NCBI GenBank assembly: GCA_016844685.1
Contig: JAENJF010000003.1
Coordinates: forward strand, 1 to 46,796
Reading direction: 5' to 3'
DNA: 46,796 bases
Origin: Candidatus Nitrosotenuis sp.
Lineage (GTDB): Archaea > Thermoproteota > Nitrososphaeria > Nitrososphaerales > Nitrosopumilaceae
In this document: one piece after another, positions 1 through 10,181 of the stretch
Numbering within the stretch: position 1 is the first letter of the stretch
Layout: each line of letters opens with the position of its first letter
Translations under genes and position numbers: made by a program
The notes under the pieces: generated by a model
What the model saw: only the letters and a program-made list of their open reading frames with translations
Told to the model about the DNA's origin: nothing
Database searches by the model: none

Positions 1-403
1 GTAAGACTGGCATCTTTGCTTTATTGATTACATAGTTTGCAACACTACCAAGAAACATTTCTGCAATCGGATGCGGGCCCCTTGATCCAATGATTACCAA
101 ATTAAACTTGTAATCATGTGCAAATTTTACAATTGTATTTCCTATGTACCCATTGTATTGAATTTTATCCACAAATCGAACACCATGCTGTTTTGTGTGT
201 TTTAAAGCCACTCCCATGATGTTCTGGGCATTTTTTATGTACTGCTTTCGTATTTCCTTGCTGAACATAACAGGAAAACGAATCACATGGAATCCGGTAA
301 TGATAACATCTTGATTCTTAAAAAGCAAAATTGCTGTATCCAACGCTCTAAGTGAATTCTTTGAGCCATCCAAAGGTACAAGAATTTTGATTTGTTTTTT
401 CAC
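1..403 (-). CDS. Universal stress protein (UspA family), truncated by left window edge
   Basis: Reverse-strand reading gives KKQIKILVPLDGSKNSLRALD..., with the GSRGPHPIAEMFLGSVANYV-type C-terminal ATP-binding motif; GTG start near 403; no stop inside window. Confidence 0.85.
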   Translation of the reverse strand, partial: MKKQIKILVPLDGSKNSLRALDTAILLFKNQDVIITGFHVIRFPVMFSKEIRKQYIKNAQNIMGVALKHTKQHGVRFVDKIQYNGYIGNTIVKFAHDYKFNLVIIGSRGPHPIAEMFLGSVANYVINKAKMPVL

Positions 404-498
404 AATTTAGAGTTTATAAAAGATGATTAAATATGACTTGGCAAAAATCACTTTTGATAATTACTGAATATGTAAAATGCCACCATCCATTCAATATG

Positions 499-2040
499 TC
501 ATTGCAATTAAAAATTGACATCTTGGGTATTGAATCTGGCGGAAAATCAGTGGTTTTTCTAAACAAGGCAGATGCTGATGAAATTGGCGTTACTGCTTCT
601 GGAAGAGTGATATTAAAATCAAAAAAGGGAATTACTGCCATAGTAAACGTAGCCACGAAATCCGTCAAAAAAGGCCACATTGGAATAACTGAAGAAATAA
701 GATTACTACTCGGATCTGTCCCAAGCACCATTGATGTTGAAATTTCCGCATTCCCAAAATCGTTGCAATTTATTCGAGCCAAGTTAGACGGAAAAAAGCT
801 TTTGCGTAATGAAATTTTTGAAATTGTCAGAGGAGTCGTTACCGGGAACCTGAACGAAAGCGAAATTGCATCGTTTGTTACTGCATTACACATTCATGGA
901 ATAGATCTTGACGAGGCTACAAGTCTCTCCCTAGCAATGGTGGAAACTGGAAAGCAGCTAAAACTTGGAAACAGGATCATAGTAGACAAGCATAGTATTG
1001 GGGGAGTGCCAGGAGACAAGACAACACTTTTGGTTGTTCCTATTGTTGCAGCTGCAGGCTTGGTGATTCCAAAAACTTCGTCAAGGGCAATAACCTCTGC
1101 TGCTGGAACGGCAGATAGAGGAGAAGTTTTGATGCCAGTAAGCATGACGTATGACGAAATGAAAAAAGTAGTTAGAAAATGTAATGGTTGTTTGGTATGG
1201 GGTGGTGCACTGGATCTGGCGCCAGCAGATGACATTTTTATCAAAACAGAGTATCCCCTGTATATCGACCCATTGCTGTTGCCGTCCATAATGAGTAAAA
1301 AAAAGGCAGTTGGTGCAACCCATCTTGTAATTGACATACCTACTGGGAGAGGGTCTAAAGTGAAAACAATAAGTGAAGCAGATTATCTTGCAAAGGATCT
1401 AATTGAGATCGGAAAGAGATTGGACATACACACGCATTGTGTGGTTACATATGGGGAGCAGCCTGTTGGATATACAGTCGGCCCTGCACTTGAAGCAAAA
1501 GAGGCATTAGAAGTTTTGATGAATGAGTCCAACGTTCCAGACTTGATAGACAAGGCATGTAGTATTGCCGGTGCCATCTTTGAGATTACTGGAAAAAAGA
1601 ACGGTTATGCCTTGGCAAAAGACATCATAAAAACAGGAAAGGCAGAGGCAAAGCTCAGAGAGATAATCAGTGCGCAGGGAGGCAATTCTTCCATAAAACC
1701 AGATGACATTCCAATTGGTAGTGAAACATTCAAAGTTAAGGCAAAAAGTGAGGGACAGATGTTGTGGATTAGCAATAGCGCAATTGTTGAAATAGCGCGT
1801 AGTGCCGGAGCACCAAAAGACAAGGGGGCGGGAATAATTTTTAACAAAAAAATCGGTGATCCTGTATCAAGGGATGACATTCTGTTTACAGTTTACGCTG
1901 AAAAATCTCGCAAGCTGAGCAGGGCGCATGATCTGTTAAAAGAGCTAGAACCAATAGGAGTTGGAAAGAGAGCAGACATGATGATAAGAACAATAAAAGA
2001 AATTCCTACAGTAAAGCGAAGCTTTGTGTTGGAGAGATAG
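499..2040 (+). CDS. AMP phosphorylase (archaeal thymidine phosphorylase-like)
   Basis: ORF 433..2040; homologous part begins MSLQLKIDILGIESGGKSVVFL at 499; KHSIGGVPGDKTT and TSSRAITSAAGTADRGEV motifs of archaeal AMP/thymidine phosphorylases. Confidence 0.9.
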   Translation, partial: SLQLKIDILGIESGGKSVVFLNKADADEIGVTASGRVILKSKKGITAIVNVATKSVKKGHIGITEEIRLLLGSVPSTIDVEISAFPKSLQFIRAKLDGKKLLRNEIFEIVRGVVTGNLNESEIASFVTALHIHGIDLDEATSLSLAMVETGKQLKLGNRIIVDKHSIGGVPGDKTTLLVVPIVAAAGLVIPKTSSRAITSAAGTADRGEVLMPVSMTYDEMKKVVRKCNGCLVWGGALDLAPADDIFIKTEYPLYIDPLLLPSIMSKKKAVGATHLVIDIPTGRGSKVKTISEADYLAKDLIEIGKRLDIHTHCVVTYGEQPVGYTVGPALEAKEALEVLMNESNVPDLIDKACSIAGAIFEITGKKNGYALAKDIIKTGKAEAKLREIISAQGGNSSIKPDDIPIGSETFKVKAKSEGQMLWISNSAIVEIARSAGAPKDKGAGIIFNKKIGDPVSRDDILFTVYAEKSRKLSRAHDLLKELEPIGVGKRADMMIRTIKEIPTVKRSFVLER

Positions 2041-2056
2041 ACGGTAAATGTTTTGA

Positions 2057-2932
2057 TCATATGGACTCTGCCAATATATCTGAAACATCGATTGCGTTTG
2101 TTTTCCCGGGAATAGTGTTTGTGCTGATTATTTTCAAGACGCCAGCGTTTCTGATCTTTTTTTCTGCGTCACCAACCAACAAGGCATGTGTACATGCAGC
2201 ATAGATACGCCCGCAATTTCGTCGTTTAAGATATTCTGCTGCCTTGACAATGCTCCCTCCGGTGCTTATCATGTCGTCAACCAAAATGATATCCCTACCT
2301 TCAAAATTCCTTTTTTGAGATTGTTTGATTTCTAGTTCTCCGGTTTTTCTGTTTCTCTGTTTGTTTAGGGCAATAGATTCAGTATCCAGAATTTTTGCAA
2401 ATTGCTTGGCCTGAGGTGCCCAAAAAAGATCTGGTGCAACTACGAATGGGTTTTTGAGTTTCATTTTTTTGAAAAATGAGGCCAATTTTGGCGTGGCACT
2501 AACGTTTCTTATCGGTATGTCAAAGTATTTGATTGCCAATGTACTGTGTATGTCCACAACCACTATCTTGCTTGCTCCTACGGCCTTGAGCATTTTTGCG
2601 ATTACGGCGCTTGTGACAACCTCTCCTGTAAGAAACTCCTTATCTTGCCTCATGTAACACAAATACGGGATTACTGCAATAACTTGTGATGATGTTTCTC
2701 TTGCTTTTGACACCAGTGATAGCGCTTGAATGAAATTGGAGTCAACCGGAGGATGTGTGGATTGTACGACGATTGTTTTGCCTGTTGGCTTATCCCCAAC
2801 GGTAACTTTGCTTTCTCCATCCGGGAAGATTTGTACATTAGCCTTGATGTAATTGGCATCCAACTTATTTGCCAAGTTTTTTGCAAGAGCCTGTGATGCA
2901 GGTCCACCAATTACTGTAAAATTTGTCAACAC
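2057..2932 (-). CDS. prs: Ribose-phosphate pyrophosphokinase
   Basis: PRPP-binding loop DIILVDDMISTGGSIVKAAEYL; VVVDIHS; QSTHPPVDSNFIQAL; GTG start. Confidence 0.93.
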   Translation of the reverse strand: MLTNFTVIGGPASQALAKNLANKLDANYIKANVQIFPDGESKVTVGDKPTGKTIVVQSTHPPVDSNFIQALSLVSKARETSSQVIAVIPYLCYMRQDKEFLTGEVVTSAVIAKMLKAVGASKIVVVDIHSTLAIKYFDIPIRNVSATPKLASFFKKMKLKNPFVVAPDLFWAPQAKQFAKILDTESIALNKQRNRKTGELEIKQSQKRNFEGRDIILVDDMISTGGSIVKAAEYLKRRNCGRIYAACTHALLVGDAEKKIRNAGVLKIISTNTIPGKTNAIDVSDILAESI

Positions 2933-3027
2933 TATAATGATTCAACGAGATTTGAAAAGTTCCTTGCTTATTTTCAGTGATGATAATCATAAGTCGGTTA
3001 AATTGGTTGTACTTTCTTATGGTGGTC

Positions 3028-3543
3028 ATGTCGTTTTTTGATTTAGTTTCTTCACGGCACTCAGTGCGTGCATTTAAGGAACAAAAAATGTCAGATGACA
3101 CCATTAAAAAAATTCTTACTGTTGCGACAAAGGCATCTTCTGCTGGAAACTTGCAGTCATATCAGATTTTTATCATTGCCAAAAAAGAGGACAAAAAAAG
3201 ACTAGCTGCAGCTGCGCATGCACAAAATTTTATAGAAAACGCATCAGTGGTTTTTGTCTTTTGTGCAGATCCAGCTGCTTCTGCAAGAGAATATGGGAAA
3301 AGAGGAGAAGATCTTTATTGTATCCAAGATGCCACAATTGCCTGCTCATATGCACAGCTTGCTGCTCATTCTTTGGGATTTTCCTCTGTCTGGATAGGCT
3401 CTTTTGATGAGGATCAAGTTGCCAGAATTCTAAATTTACCTTCTGGCCTAAGGGCGGTTGCTATGCTAGTTGTTGGCATGCCGGCTGAAAAACCAGAGAT
3501 TACCCCAAGAAGACCCCTAAGTGAGATTATTCGCACATTATGA
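3028..3543 (+). CDS. Nitroreductase family protein
   Basis: SSRHSVRAFKEQKMSDDTIKKIL...ATKASSAGNLQSYQIFI; typical flavin nitroreductase N-terminus; start taken at MSFFDLVSSRHS. Confidence 0.88.
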   Translation: MSFFDLVSSRHSVRAFKEQKMSDDTIKKILTVATKASSAGNLQSYQIFIIAKKEDKKRLAAAAHAQNFIENASVVFVFCADPAASAREYGKRGEDLYCIQDATIACSYAQLAAHSLGFSSVWIGSFDEDQVARILNLPSGLRAVAMLVVGMPAEKPEITPRRPLSEIIRTL

Positions 3544-3570
3544 CTTGATTCAAGGCTTTGTTTTTAGGAT

Positions 3571-5016
3571 ATGGAAGTTACTAAGATAGGAAGTCTGGAA
3601 TACAAAGTTGAAGTAGATCCTTCTGTTGGAATGAGGGTTCCTGTCAGAATATTTGCAAATGAAGAACTATTTGGAAAGATGATGTTAGATAGAACAATTC
3701 AGCAGGCAGTCAACGTATCTACATTGCCTGGAGTTCAGAAAAATGTCGTAGTGTTGCCAGACGGTCATCAGGGATATGGTTTTCCAGTGGGTGGAGTAGC
3801 AATAATGGATGCAGAAAAGGGAGTGATCAGTCCAGGGAGTGTGGGATATGATATTAACTGCGGAGTACGCTTGATCAGAACCAATCTGACAGAAAATGAC
3901 GTAAGACCAAAACTACAGGAATTGATAACTGATCTTTTTGAGTCAATTCCTGTTGGAATGAGCAAGCGTGAGGGCTGCATACATTTGAGCAGATCAGAGC
4001 TTGATGAGGTTCTGGTACATGGAATTGAATGGCTGATCAATCATGGTTACGCAACCAAAGAAGATGCGGAAATGTGTGAGGAGGGTGGATGTATAATTGG
4101 AGCAGATCCTAGTAAAGTTTCAGAAGAGGCCCATAGAAGAGGGGCACCACAGCTTGGAAGTCTTGGGTCTGGAAACCATTTTCTTGAAGTACAAAAAGTG
4201 GACAAAATATTTGATAAAGAAGCTGCAGAAACAATGGGAATACCAAACGAGGGAGACATTACCATTCTAATTCACTGTGGCTCAAGAGGTCTTGGTCACC
4301 AAATATGTACAGATTATTTGAAGGTGTGTGAGCAAAGCTATCAAAAATATGGAATAGAATTGCCGGATAGGCAGCTTGCTTGCGTTCCTAATGTTTCTGA
4401 GGAAGGAGAATCTTACAAAAAGGCAATGAAATGTGCCTTTAATTACGCATGGAGTAACAGGCAGACAATCACTCATTGGACAAGAAAGTCATTTGAGCGT
4501 GTCTTTAACCAGTCAGAATCGGATCTTGACATGAAACTAGTGTATGATATTGCCCACAACAGTGCTAAAGTAGAAAAACACGTAGTAGATGGAAAAGAAA
4601 AATCGGTTGTAGTCCATAGAAAAGGAGCAACAAGGGCGTTTCCAGCAGGAAGTAGTGAAATTCCTCAAAAATACAGACAAATTGGCCAGCCGACATTCAT
4701 CCCAGGCTCTATGGGTTCTGCAAGTTGGATACTTTTGGGAAAGCCAAATTCACTTGAGCTTACCTTTGGTTCAACAGTACACGGTGCAGGACGGCTCATG
4801 TCAAGAACTGCCGCTCATAAAAACTACAACTACAAACAAGTAATAGAACAGCTGCAGCAAAAAGGAATTTTCATAAAATCAATGACAAGATACGATGTAG
4901 TAGAAGAAGCCCCCCAAGTTTACAAAGATGTGGATGTTGTTGCAACCATTTCGCATGATCTTGGGATTGCAACCAAAGTAGCAAGACTAGTTCCATTAGG
5001 AGTCATAAAAGGATGA
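3571..5016 (+). CDS. rtcB: RNA-splicing ligase RtcB
   Basis: LPDGHQGYGFPVGGVAIMD, GSVGYDINCGVRLIRTNL, LGSGNHFLEVQ, HCGSRGLGHQI, GSMGSASWILLG: RtcB hallmarks; no intein. Confidence 0.97.
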   Translation: MEVTKIGSLEYKVEVDPSVGMRVPVRIFANEELFGKMMLDRTIQQAVNVSTLPGVQKNVVVLPDGHQGYGFPVGGVAIMDAEKGVISPGSVGYDINCGVRLIRTNLTENDVRPKLQELITDLFESIPVGMSKREGCIHLSRSELDEVLVHGIEWLINHGYATKEDAEMCEEGGCIIGADPSKVSEEAHRRGAPQLGSLGSGNHFLEVQKVDKIFDKEAAETMGIPNEGDITILIHCGSRGLGHQICTDYLKVCEQSYQKYGIELPDRQLACVPNVSEEGESYKKAMKCAFNYAWSNRQTITHWTRKSFERVFNQSESDLDMKLVYDIAHNSAKVEKHVVDGKEKSVVVHRKGATRAFPAGSSEIPQKYRQIGQPTFIPGSMGSASWILLGKPNSLELTFGSTVHGAGRLMSRTAAHKNYNYKQVIEQLQQKGIFIKSMTRYDVVEEAPQVYKDVDVVATISHDLGIATKVARLVPLGVIKG

Positions 5017-5017
5017 A

Positions 5018-6223
5018 TCATGCAATTTCTATTTGTTCTGATAATAGTTTCTTGCAAAACTCTTCCATTTTTTCAAGATTACTACTGACTATTTCATTTA
5101 TCTGATTTGTCTGCGATGGGTTGAGCTCTGAATTATTTTTTGTGATTGGTTGAACAACAACAGCCTTTGGATCATTTACAGGCATTCCAATTATGTTATA
5201 CATCCAAACAAAGACTTCATCAAACCCTAAAACGTTTTTGTATATTTCATCTGCAATTTTAAATGATAATGCGTTGTAGATTTTTCCAATGTGACTTACG
5301 GGATTTTTTCCAGCAATTGCTTCTGCCCCAGCAGGTCTATTTGGGGAAATAACACGATTTGCCTTGTTTCCCCGTCCAACTTCGCCTGAATCTGCATTAT
5401 CAGCTGATGTTCCAAGTACTGTTAGATACATTCCTTCAATTCCCTTGTTTTGATCATCAAGGCAGTTAATTGCAGCATGAATTTTGAGTGTGGTTTTTTT
5501 CCTTGCAAATTCAGTTATAGCCTCAAGCATTTGGTGTTTTTTCTTAAAATAGTCTTTTTGTGAGTCCACAAATGAATCAACAAAGGCAATTGCCACGGTA
5601 AGATCAAGCCATTCTCCGTTTCTGAATCCCAATACTTTGACATCCTCGCCAGAGACGGGAAATTCCGCCTTAAATTTTTTTGAGTTGATGTATTGTTCCA
5701 TACCGAGAACTGTCGACTCCGTTTCTGTGTATGGTGCATACCCTACCAGTACTGAGGTGTCGTTTGCCGCAAATGATTTTGGGTTTTTGAAAATAGAACG
5801 CAGTTCTGCTGACGATGCGCCTATTTCCAATTGGTAACTTACATGTTCGTCTTTTACATATCTAAGATTTTTCTCAAACCAAGACCTTACGGTTGTGATT
5901 GCTAAATCTCCAATCGGTAATTGGCGACCATCAACACTTGTTGTTGCCCGATCACCCATGACAAGCTTCATCGGTTTTAGGACTTTGCCACCACCAAACT
6001 TGTTTTCGGTTTGGCCCGCAACAAGCATTGTTTTGTCCATGTTGTGATGCTGGATTACGCCAGTTTCTTTTAGGTATAATTTTGATAATTCGATTGAAAC
6101 TTTGTTCATTACCAAATCACAAATTGTGTCTGGATGCCCCACTCCCTTTCTCTCTACAAACTCAAATCTTTTTTTAAAAGTGGGGGTTGAAGGTACAGTT
6201 TCAACAAAAATTTTACCAGACAT
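5018..6223 (-). CDS. mat: S-adenosylmethionine synthetase, archaeal type
   Basis: FEFVERKGVGHPDTICDLVMNKVS, QHHNMDKTMLVAGQTENKFGGGKV, GRGNKANRVISPNRPAGAEAIAGKNPVSHIGK. Confidence 0.96.
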   Translation of the reverse strand: MSGKIFVETVPSTPTFKKRFEFVERKGVGHPDTICDLVMNKVSIELSKLYLKETGVIQHHNMDKTMLVAGQTENKFGGGKVLKPMKLVMGDRATTSVDGRQLPIGDLAITTVRSWFEKNLRYVKDEHVSYQLEIGASSAELRSIFKNPKSFAANDTSVLVGYAPYTETESTVLGMEQYINSKKFKAEFPVSGEDVKVLGFRNGEWLDLTVAIAFVDSFVDSQKDYFKKKHQMLEAITEFARKKTTLKIHAAINCLDDQNKGIEGMYLTVLGTSADNADSGEVGRGNKANRVISPNRPAGAEAIAGKNPVSHIGKIYNALSFKIADEIYKNVLGFDEVFVWMYNIIGMPVNDPKAVVVQPITKNNSELNPSQTNQINEIVSSNLEKMEEFCKKLLSEQIEIA

Positions 6224-6324
6224 TTGAAAAATGAATCATTTTGTCATAAATTAGCCCAGAACATAATTTCCAAGGTTGATAATTGTTTTCCGAATTAATA
6301 TCATACAAAAAACAAAACATTCTG

Positions 6325-7383
6325 ATGCAAAAAGAAGCTATCCTTTATGAAAGACTCCCAAATCACAAGGTGAGATGTCTGGCGTGTGCAAGATATTGTG
6401 AAATTGGTGAAGGGCAGATTGGTTTATGTGGAATCAGAGGCAATAAGGATGGAAAACTTGTCCTGTATGTGCATGGCAAGGTTGCTGCGGTGCATATAGA
6501 TCCAATTGAGAAAAAACCCGTAACTCACTACAGGCCAGGAACAAATATTTTCTCAATAGGGACGACAGGTTGTAATTGGCTTTGCAAATATTGTATTAAT
6601 TTTGATCTCAGCCAACGAAGAAAAATAGAAGGCGCTGATCATACGCCGGAAGAGCTTGTCAATATGGCACTAAATTACGGATGCCATGGAATGGCATATA
6701 CTTACAATGAGCCAAGCATTTTCATCGAATTTGCAAGAGACTGTGGTATACTAGCAAGGGAGAGGGGGCTTTTCAACATTTTTGTCTCAAATGGCTATTC
6801 TACACCAGAAGCAATTGGAATGATGAAGGAATTTCTTGATTGCATAACTGTTGATTTCAAGGGAAATGGTGAGCAAAATTTTGTGAGAAAATACGTAGGA
6901 ATTCCAAGTTCCCAGCCAGTATTTGACACGGTGATGCAATTGCAAAGCTTGACTAACATACATGTAGAGATTACCGATTTAGTTGTACCTGGAGTCGGAG
7001 ACGATTTGGAGCATGCGAAAAAACTTTGTAAGTTTGTGTATGACACATGTGGGCCTGAGATGCCGATTCATTTTTTGCAGTTTCATCCCTCATACAAAAT
7101 GATGGAATTTGAGCCAACGCCGATTAAAACACTAGAGAATCATTATGACGTGGCAAAAAAGGAAGGTTTGAAGTACGTATATGTTGGAAATGTTCCAGGT
7201 CACAAGTACGAACATACCTATTGTTCCGAATGTAATAAAGTGGTTGTCAGAAGGTACAACTTTGAGATTCTAAAATGGGATCTGGATGACGATAACAAGT
7301 GCAAGTTTTGTGGGAACAAGATTCCGATTGTGGGAAAACTAGACAAAAATTACAAAGAAAGAAGATTTGAATTCGTTTTCTAG
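6325..7383 (+). CDS. amrS: AmmeMemoRadiSam-type radical SAM enzyme (AmrS)
   Basis: CX3CX2C in GTTGCNWLCKYCINF; VRCLACARYCEIGEGQIGLCGIRGN N-terminus; C-terminal CxxC zinc ribbon. Start at MQKEAILYERL preferred over the track start 6283. Confidence 0.88.
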   Translation: MQKEAILYERLPNHKVRCLACARYCEIGEGQIGLCGIRGNKDGKLVLYVHGKVAAVHIDPIEKKPVTHYRPGTNIFSIGTTGCNWLCKYCINFDLSQRRKIEGADHTPEELVNMALNYGCHGMAYTYNEPSIFIEFARDCGILARERGLFNIFVSNGYSTPEAIGMMKEFLDCITVDFKGNGEQNFVRKYVGIPSSQPVFDTVMQLQSLTNIHVEITDLVVPGVGDDLEHAKKLCKFVYDTCGPEMPIHFLQFHPSYKMMEFEPTPIKTLENHYDVAKKEGLKYVYVGNVPGHKYEHTYCSECNKVVVRRYNFEILKWDLDDDNKCKFCGNKIPIVGKLDKNYKERRFEFVF

Positions 7384-7485
7384 CAAGAAATAGTTTTTTC
7401 TACGAGCTATTTTAAATGAAAAGTTTTTTTGAATACAAACCCAACCGGGACCGCTTTTTTCATATTATTTTATAGAAAAATCAAC

Positions 7486-8019
7486 TTAGCTTACTGTAAC
7501 TACACCTACTCGCCATGGATGAATAGTACAAAAGTAATGGTATGCTCCATCATCATTAAACTTGTGTGCAAATCTCTCCCCCGTCCTTAACAGGTCACTG
7601 TTGAATAGAGAGATTAGATTTCCCTTCTCATCTTGGCTTTGTACTGTATGTTCTATGTTGTCGTCGTTTATCCATACAACAGTAGTTCCTTTTTCAATTT
7701 CTAGATTTAACGGAATGTAAAATCCAACATTTCCAACCTTAGAGTTACCGTTTGGAATTATGATGTTTTCAAATGTTGGGCTTGTTTTACTTTCGGTCTT
7801 TTTCTGGTCAAGTTCCAAAACTATAATGTTATTTTCAATTAGATACTTTATTGCGTTTACAAACTCTACCTCTGAGGTTTTTCCCTCACCATACCATTTT
7901 GCCGTATTTTTGACCCACTCAGGCACAAATTCTGCTGTGGCATGTTGCAAAGTCACTCCTGCTAAAAATGAAAATGCGATAAATGCAGCTGCGGAATAGA
8001 GAATTTTGGTGCGGTTCAA
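7486..8019 (-). CDS. Secreted cupredoxin (plastocyanin-like) with N-terminal EFVPEWVKNTAKWY module
   Basis: Signal/TM segment; WINDDNIEHTVQS and GAYHYFCTIHPW copper-site motifs. Confidence 0.85.
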   Translation of the reverse strand: MNRTKILYSAAAFIAFSFLAGVTLQHATAEFVPEWVKNTAKWYGEGKTSEVEFVNAIKYLIENNIIVLELDQKKTESKTSPTFENIIIPNGNSKVGNVGFYIPLNLEIEKGTTVVWINDDNIEHTVQSQDEKGNLISLFNSDLLRTGERFAHKFNDDGAYHYFCTIHPWRVGVVTVS

Positions 8020-8140
8020 TATTTACTGAATGTATACAATAGTTATAATATTAAAGCAAAAATTCAATGTTGAAAATTACAGATATGCTATTAAATCAAA
8101 ACGGACTGGTATCATACATGCAAAAAAGAAATTGAGTTTA

Positions 8141-8902
8141 CTATCCTTCTGCTGCAGATTTGCCACCATCAATGTTTAGGATAGTTCCAGTTATCCATTT
8201 TGCTTCGTCTGATGCCAGAAATATTGCTGCGCTTGATACATCATTTGGTTCGCCAATTCTCTTGAGTGGTTGTCTTTCCTCCAAAACTTTTCTTGCTTGA
8301 GGATCTTCAAGATATGGCTTTATCATTCCAGCATTAATTATTCCGAGGTTCAGGCAATTGCATCTGATATTTCTTCTTGCATATTCGACTGCAATTGATT
8401 TTGTAAACATGCTGAGCGCTGCTTTTGTTGCAGAATAGACAGCAAGGTGTACTTTTGGGATTGCGCGCTCACTTGAAATTGAACCGATATTTATGATACA
8501 GCCATCGTTGTTATCAAGCATTTTTGCGATTATGGCTTTTGTGATCCTAAATGTTCCCAAGATATTCGTGTTGATCAAATCCACAATATCAGAATCTTTC
8601 ATTTCGTGAAAATGAACGGCATCGTTGATTTTTGCGGCATTATTTACAAGAATGTCGATTTTGCCATACTTGCCTACAACCTGTTCTATTACACTTAACA
8701 CTTGGGATTCATCGGTAATATCACATGCCATTGAAACTGCCGAATCCTTATTTTTTAATGCCAGGCGTGCCTTTTCAAGGGATTTGATGTTTCTCCCAAG
8801 CATTATTACTGTGGCTCCCTCATCGGCAAATCTTTTGGACATGTCTGATCCAATGTCGCTTGATGCGCCAGTTATTATTGCAATCTTGTTTTGTAGCCGC
8901 AT
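8141..8902 (-). CDS. SDR family oxidoreductase
   Basis: IAIITGASSDIGSDMSKRFADEG; NNAAKINDAV; YSATKAAL; C-terminal NIDGG. Confidence 0.9.
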   Translation of the reverse strand: MRLQNKIAIITGASSDIGSDMSKRFADEGATVIMLGRNIKSLEKARLALKNKDSAVSMACDITDESQVLSVIEQVVGKYGKIDILVNNAAKINDAVHFHEMKDSDIVDLINTNILGTFRITKAIIAKMLDNNDGCIINIGSISSERAIPKVHLAVYSATKAALSMFTKSIAVEYARRNIRCNCLNLGIINAGMIKPYLEDPQARKVLEERQPLKRIGEPNDVSSAAIFLASDEAKWITGTILNIDGGKSAAEG

Positions 8903-8971
8903 ATTTCACCTACCATGGAATGTCTTAAATCAATTGTGTTTTTGGTTTAGTTTTAATTTTTTCATGTGTGG

Positions 8972-9406
8972 CTATTTTACTACGGTAACAGGTACAGGAG
9001 ACTTGTGCAAGACATAGTTTGAAGTGCTACCAAGAAAGATTTCTTTTATTGCTCCCCTTCCTCGCGAGCCTATAACGACCAAATCAATTTTGTTGGCCTT
9101 GTTCTTTACATATTTGACTATATTATATCCCGCGTTTCCAAAATTGATTATTTGGGAAAATTCAATGTTGTTTTGTTTTGCAAGGTCCTTTGCCTTTTCT
9201 AAAACCTTTCTTGCGTATTTTTCATCTTCAACTTGAAATTGAATTGGTGCAGCCATTTGAGCTTCGGTTATAGGAATAATTACAATAGAATAAAGGCAAA
9301 TTATTTTTGCATTACATCTTTTTGCAAGAAAAATTGCAGCATCCAATGCTCTAAAGGAGTTATCTGATCCATCCAATGGAATGAGAATCGTGTTAACTTT
9401 GTACAA
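8972..9406 (-). CDS. Universal stress protein
   Basis: TILIPLDGSDNSFRALDAAIFLAK ... VIGSRGRGAIKEIFLGSTSNYVLHKSPVPVTVVK. Confidence 0.92.
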   Translation of the reverse strand: MYKVNTILIPLDGSDNSFRALDAAIFLAKRCNAKIICLYSIVIIPITEAQMAAPIQFQVEDEKYARKVLEKAKDLAKQNNIEFSQIINFGNAGYNIVKYVKNKANKIDLVVIGSRGRGAIKEIFLGSTSNYVLHKSPVPVTVVK

Positions 9407-9516
9407 TAATGAGATTCAATTATCAGACTAGATAAATAAAGGTGAAATTATCAGATTTGGGTTTCAGGCATGAGAATTAACCGCTAAATCCATAATGTGA
9501 TGTTTTGTTGTAGTGT

Positions 9517-9948
9517 ATGATGAGAAAAGAAATAACATACGACTGTAAAAGCTGGGAAAATATTGAAGCATGTACTGCTGTATTGATCAAGAAGATTTTA
9601 GACAAAGGGCTTTCATTCAATAGTATTTCAACTGTAAGCAGAGGAGGTTTGGTGCCTGCACGTCTAGTAGCAGACAGACTTGGAATAAAACAGATTTTGG
9701 TAGATGAGACGGTAATATCTGCGGATTCCTTGTTTGTAGACGACATTTATGACACAGGAGAAACATTTAGGAGAATTATTGAAAGGGCAGACGATCAAGA
9801 AAGTTTAGTTTATGCAACTCTTTTTGCAAGAAGAAATGAACAATATCCAAGGCAGTTAGTTTATGCAGAATTGACAAAGGGTGACGAGTATATTGTTTAT
9901 CCGTGGGATAGATTCGAGCATAGTGTATCAATAAAATCTCAAACATGA
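9517..9948 (+). CDS. Phosphoribosyltransferase family protein
   Basis: STVSRGGLVPARLVADRLG...LFVDDIYDTGETFRRI PRPP loop. Confidence 0.88.
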   Translation: MMRKEITYDCKSWENIEACTAVLIKKILDKGLSFNSISTVSRGGLVPARLVADRLGIKQILVDETVISADSLFVDDIYDTGETFRRIIERADDQESLVYATLFARRNEQYPRQLVYAELTKGDEYIVYPWDRFEHSVSIKSQT

Positions 9949-10151
9949 AAAAATTTGAATAATTGTTTTCTTTCAATTATTGCCACAGAAATCAATATAG
10001 AAAAGCCAATCATTAGGCTTATTTCAGAGGAGAATGCCTTTTGTGACAGCTCCCAAATTCCTCTCCAAAATAAAATAATTCCAACTCCAGTTATCAATAA
10101 TGAAATTGTATGACGTTTCCTTTCAGAAGTTGAGTTTTCACGCATGCCCAT
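9939..10151 (-). CDS. Small two-TM membrane protein, unknown
   Basis: ISLLITGVGIILFWRGIWEL and EISLMIGFSILISVAIIE hydrophobic stretches; tail-to-tail overlap with 9517..9948. Confidence 0.55.
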   Translation of the reverse strand: MGMRENSTSERKRHTISLLITGVGIILFWRGIWELSQKAFSSEISLMIGFSILISVAIIERKQLFKFFHV

Positions 10152-10181
10152 TTTTGGTCATCAATGCTCTTTTGGCTTACA

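Noticed and set aside
894-1880. Minus-strand ORFs inside the AMP phosphorylase gene
   Set aside because: Fully antisense to a strongly conserved gene; no family resemblance.
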